Source: an uncultured Desulfovibrionaceae bacterium (lineage in GTDB: Bacteria > Desulfobacterota > Desulfovibrionia > Desulfovibrionales > Desulfovibrionaceae). Taken from it: a stretch of DNA of 8,479 nt. Within the stretch, counting starts at the first letter, position 1. Every line of letters begins with the position of its first letter. Of this stretch, positions 6,269 to 8,479 are shown piece by piece. The stretch spans positions 1-8,479 of the forward strand of contig CAMQUX010000049.1 in the NCBI GenBank assembly GCA_947037905.1, in the 5' to 3' direction. The notes below the pieces were generated by a model. It was not told where the DNA came from, searched no databases, and saw only the letters and a list, made by a program, of their open reading frames with translations. Made by a program: the position numbers and the translations under genes.

Positions 6269-8392
6269 ATGATGAATAAAAGAAAAAAATATCTTGTAAT
6301 ATTTTCTCTGAGTTTACTTTTAGTGAATTTTTCAGCACAAACTGCACAAACTGCGCAAACCGTTTCAGTTTCAGTTGCAATTAGAACGTTAGAAAAGGAA
6401 GCAGAAGCAGGTGAGGCGTATGCACAGTTCCATTTAGCAAAGGCGTATTACCTTGGAGAGGGTGTAGCACAAAATTACGCTGCTGCTTTCAAATGGTTTG
6501 AAAAAGCAGCCGTGCAAGGTAATCTAGAGGCGCAAAACTATTTTGGATTTATGAATCTTGAAGGTCAAGGGACTGCAAAAAATTATAAAGAGGCAAAAAA
6601 ATGGTTTGAAAAAGCAGCCAAACAAGGTTTTGCAGATGGTCAATTTAATCTAGGGAATATATATTATGCTGGGAAAGACGTTCCTAGAGATGATAAAGAA
6701 GCAGTAAAATGGTATAAATTATCTGCCAAGCAAGGTTTTGCACCTGCACAGTTTAATTTGGGGAACATGTACCGTGATGGTCTTGGGGTTGCAAAGGATT
6801 ATGCTGAGGCAAAGAAATGGTACGAGCTATCAGCCACGCAAGGTAACTCACATGCACAGAGTAATTTAGGGATAATGTATACACTAGGGCTAGGAGTTCC
6901 TAAAGATTATGCCGAGGCAAAGAAATGGTACGAGCTATCAGCAAAACAAGGTAATATAAAGGCAGAATACAATTTAGGGATAATGTATACACTAGGGCAG
7001 GGAGTGCCTAAAGATTATAAAGAGGCAAAGAAATGGTTTACATTATCTGCCAAGCAAGGGCACATAGAAGCCCAGTTCCATCTAGGGAATATGCACCGTG
7101 AAGGTGACGGAGCTCCTAAAAATTATATTGATGCTGTAAAATGGTACAAATTATCAGCAAATCAAGGGCATGCGAAGGCGCAGTATAGTCTAGGCATAAT
7201 GTACTTAGAAGGTAAGGGAGTGCCTAAAGATTATAAAGAGGCAAAGAAATGGCTTGAGCTATCAGCGAAGCAAAAAGATAGATATGCACAATATAATCTA
7301 GGACTACTGTACTATGCTGGTCACGGAGTAGCTCAGGATTATAAAGAGGCATTTCAATTATTTGCCTTATCCGCCAAGCAAGGATACTCCGAAGCTCAGC
7401 TTGATTTAGGGAATATGTATTTTAAAGGTAAAGGAGTCCCACAAGATTATGCTGAGGCAAAAAAATGGTACGAGCTATCCGCAATACAAGGTCACGCAAG
7501 GGCAAATTATAATCTTAGCATAATGTATCATAAAGGCACAGGAGTCGAAAAAGACCCTGTGAAAGCATATGTTTGGGCTATGTTGGCTATTGATAGTGCT
7601 AAAAAAGTAAATGATGCTAAGCTCGAGCAAATGCTAGAGTTTGTAGTTTCGTTAGCAGGAGAGTTATCCGCAGAGCAGGTAAAAATAGTAGAAAAGATTT
7701 TAGGCAAGGGAAGTGTCCTTGTTGCTAAGAAAAAAAATCCAATGGCTGAAGCAATATTGGCAGCAGAAATGCTTGCTTTAGATGGTTTTGCAGAGGCTCA
7801 AGTTTGGCTTGGCTCAACGTATTATGAAGGAAAAGGAGTGCCTAAAGACTATAAAGAGGCAAAAAAATGGTACGATTTAGCCGCCGCACAAAATGATGCT
7901 CGTGCGCTCTATGCTATTGGGTTAATGCACAGCAACGGGCATGGAGTGGCTCAAAGTAAGGAAGAAGCTATAAAATGGTACAAATTAGCGGCAAAGCAAG
8001 GTAGTGCAAAAGCAGAAGCTGCTCTTGGTATTATGTATGATAAAGGTGAAGGTGTAGCGCAAGATGCTAAGGAGGCTGTAAAATGGTGGCAATTAGCTGC
8101 AAATCATGGCAATGCACAGTCTCAAATTTTACTTGGCTTAAAATATTACACTGGTATAGGTGTAGTAAAAAATACTGTGCAAGCTTATGCTTGGATTTCT
8201 TTAGGTAGTGCAGGAAATGATAATGAAGATATCATAAAACTAAAAGAGAAAGTAGCAAAAGAACTATCTGCAGAACAACTGACAGAAGCAGAAGAATTAA
8301 TTAAAAAATGGTCTGTTGAAATAGCTAAAAATAAAGAAAAAGAAGCAGAAGAATTAGATTTTCATAAACAGTCAAAACAGACGAGAATATAA
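6269..8392 (+). CDS. exported two-module Sel1-like repeat protein (15 repeats)
   Basis: A 707-residue protein, the longest of the set. A Sec signal peptide (MMNKRKK, then a hydrophobic core to about 22) ends near FSA (23) or the following QTA (26), inside a triple AQT repeat. Module 1 has 11 SLR units from G48. The eleventh (from 408) runs into AYVWAML and a long helical cap containing ELSAEQ at 465-470. After a basic linker (KKKNPM), module 2 starts with a short helix and units at 506, 542, 578 and 614. It ends in AYAWISLG and a second cap with ELSAEQ at 665-670, then a K/E-rich tail. Finding an end cap in mid-protein suggests fusion of two SLR genes. There is no cysteine anywhere. AAGGA lies 10 nt before the ATG at 6269; the next codon is also ATG. 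An exported scaffold role is inferred from the family. No terminator separates it from the next gene. Confidence 0.9.
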   Translation: MMNKRKKYLVIFSLSLLLVNFSAQTAQTAQTVSVSVAIRTLEKEAEAGEAYAQFHLAKAYYLGEGVAQNYAAAFKWFEKAAVQGNLEAQNYFGFMNLEGQGTAKNYKEAKKWFEKAAKQGFADGQFNLGNIYYAGKDVPRDDKEAVKWYKLSAKQGFAPAQFNLGNMYRDGLGVAKDYAEAKKWYELSATQGNSHAQSNLGIMYTLGLGVPKDYAEAKKWYELSAKQGNIKAEYNLGIMYTLGQGVPKDYKEAKKWFTLSAKQGHIEAQFHLGNMHREGDGAPKNYIDAVKWYKLSANQGHAKAQYSLGIMYLEGKGVPKDYKEAKKWLELSAKQKDRYAQYNLGLLYYAGHGVAQDYKEAFQLFALSAKQGYSEAQLDLGNMYFKGKGVPQDYAEAKKWYELSAIQGHARANYNLSIMYHKGTGVEKDPVKAYVWAMLAIDSAKKVNDAKLEQMLEFVVSLAGELSAEQVKIVEKILGKGSVLVAKKKNPMAEAILAAEMLALDGFAEAQVWLGSTYYEGKGVPKDYKEAKKWYDLAAAQNDARALYAIGLMHSNGHGVAQSKEEAIKWYKLAAKQGSAKAEAALGIMYDKGEGVAQDAKEAVKWWQLAANHGNAQSQILLGLKYYTGIGVVKNTVQAYAWISLGSAGNDNEDIIKLKEKVAKELSAEQLTEAEELIKKWSVEIAKNKEKEAEELDFHKQSKQTRI
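6335..6361 (+). repeat. three tandem 9-nt repeats at the signal-peptide cut site
   Basis: GCACAAACT occurs twice exactly (6335-6343, 6344-6352) and once as GCGCAAACC (6353-6361). It encodes AQT three times at the predicted signal-peptidase site. Copy-number change would keep the frame. Confidence 0.8.
6842..7273 (+). repeat. homogenised 108-bp coding repeats
   Basis: Units 5 to 8 of the two-module SLR protein share long identical DNA in a 108-nt register. 28 nt are identical at 6863-6890 and 6971-6998. 38 nt are identical at 6999-7036 and 7215-7252, two units apart. Another block (6797 and 6905 onward) differs at a single T/C over its first 37 nt. Most other units in the window are similar only at protein level, so these are likely recent duplications or gene-conversion tracts. 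Confidence 0.8.
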
Positions 8393-8444
8393 AATAGAGC
8401 TTAAAAAGTAATAAGATAAAGTTTTATGTTGGAATTTTAATAAT

Positions 8445-8450
8445 GAGGAG
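8445..8450 (+). promoter_or_regulatory. ribosome binding site of the edge gene
   Basis: GAGGAG, nine nt before the ATG at 8460, is a strong Shine-Dalgarno. It is the main support for a further gene that runs off the window. Confidence 0.6.
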
Positions 8451-8459
8451 TTTTTTACT

Positions 8460-8479
8460 ATGCTAGCTATAAGAAAAAG
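8460..8479 (+). CDS. start of a further gene, cut by the window edge
   Basis: Only ATG and the next five full codons (M-L-A-I-R-K) are present, so the product cannot be identified. The start is supported by GAGGAG nine nt upstream. The gene begins 67 nt after the stop of the two-module SLR gene with no terminator between, so it may belong to the same transcript. Early basic residues would suit a signal peptide, as in its neighbours, but six residues prove nothing. Confidence 0.5.

Noticed and set aside
1479..8392. Periodic 108-bp DNA similarity as a CRISPR array or satellite
   Set aside because: The period is exactly 36 codons and matches SLR protein units; there are no constant repeats with unique spacers.

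Overview
The window is AT-rich DNA, especially between genes, with every supported gene on the + strand. It holds one short housekeeping-type gene, then four consecutive genes for Sel1-like repeat (SLR) proteins, and the first codons of a further gene at the right edge. The first gene encodes a DUF721/DciA-like protein. Its wording (W-x-x-W, then PLGH, QEL and KVHF-x-L-x-x-GR-x-LL) resembles, from memory, the version found in Desulfovibrionaceae. Together with the low G+C and the many SLR proteins, this suggests a host-associated low-GC member of that family, such as Lawsonia. This is an inference from one short protein and is not secure.

Layout. 1-226: leader of the first gene. 227-736: DUF721/DciA-like protein. 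737-1478: a 742-nt gap with no convincing protein gene. It holds two stem-loops and a T-tract around 948-1038 that together look like a small RNA or terminator, and a TTGACA box ahead of the SLR genes. 1479-2465 and 2497-3714: two SLR genes 31 nt apart, probably one operon. 3715-4012: a gap with terminator-like folds. 4013-5818: a 15-repeat SLR protein, followed by the best intrinsic terminator of the window (5932-5958). 5819-6268: a gap whose right half is strongly purine-rich on the + strand. 6269-8392: the largest SLR protein, which appears to be two SLR modules joined head to tail. 8460-8479: start of another gene behind a good ribosome binding site.

How the genes may work together. SLR proteins are alpha/alpha superhelical scaffolds that bind other proteins. 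In host-associated bacteria such as Legionella and Helicobacter, several act in the envelope or at the host interface. Here three paralogues have Sec-type signal peptides and no cysteine in the mature part. The fourth has an N-terminal anchor whose charges predict a cytoplasmic repeat domain, and it keeps four cysteines there. The cluster therefore looks like a locally expanded family with one inner-membrane/cytoplasmic member and three exported members differing in length. No catalytic domain, mobile element, CRISPR array, tRNA or rRNA was recognised.
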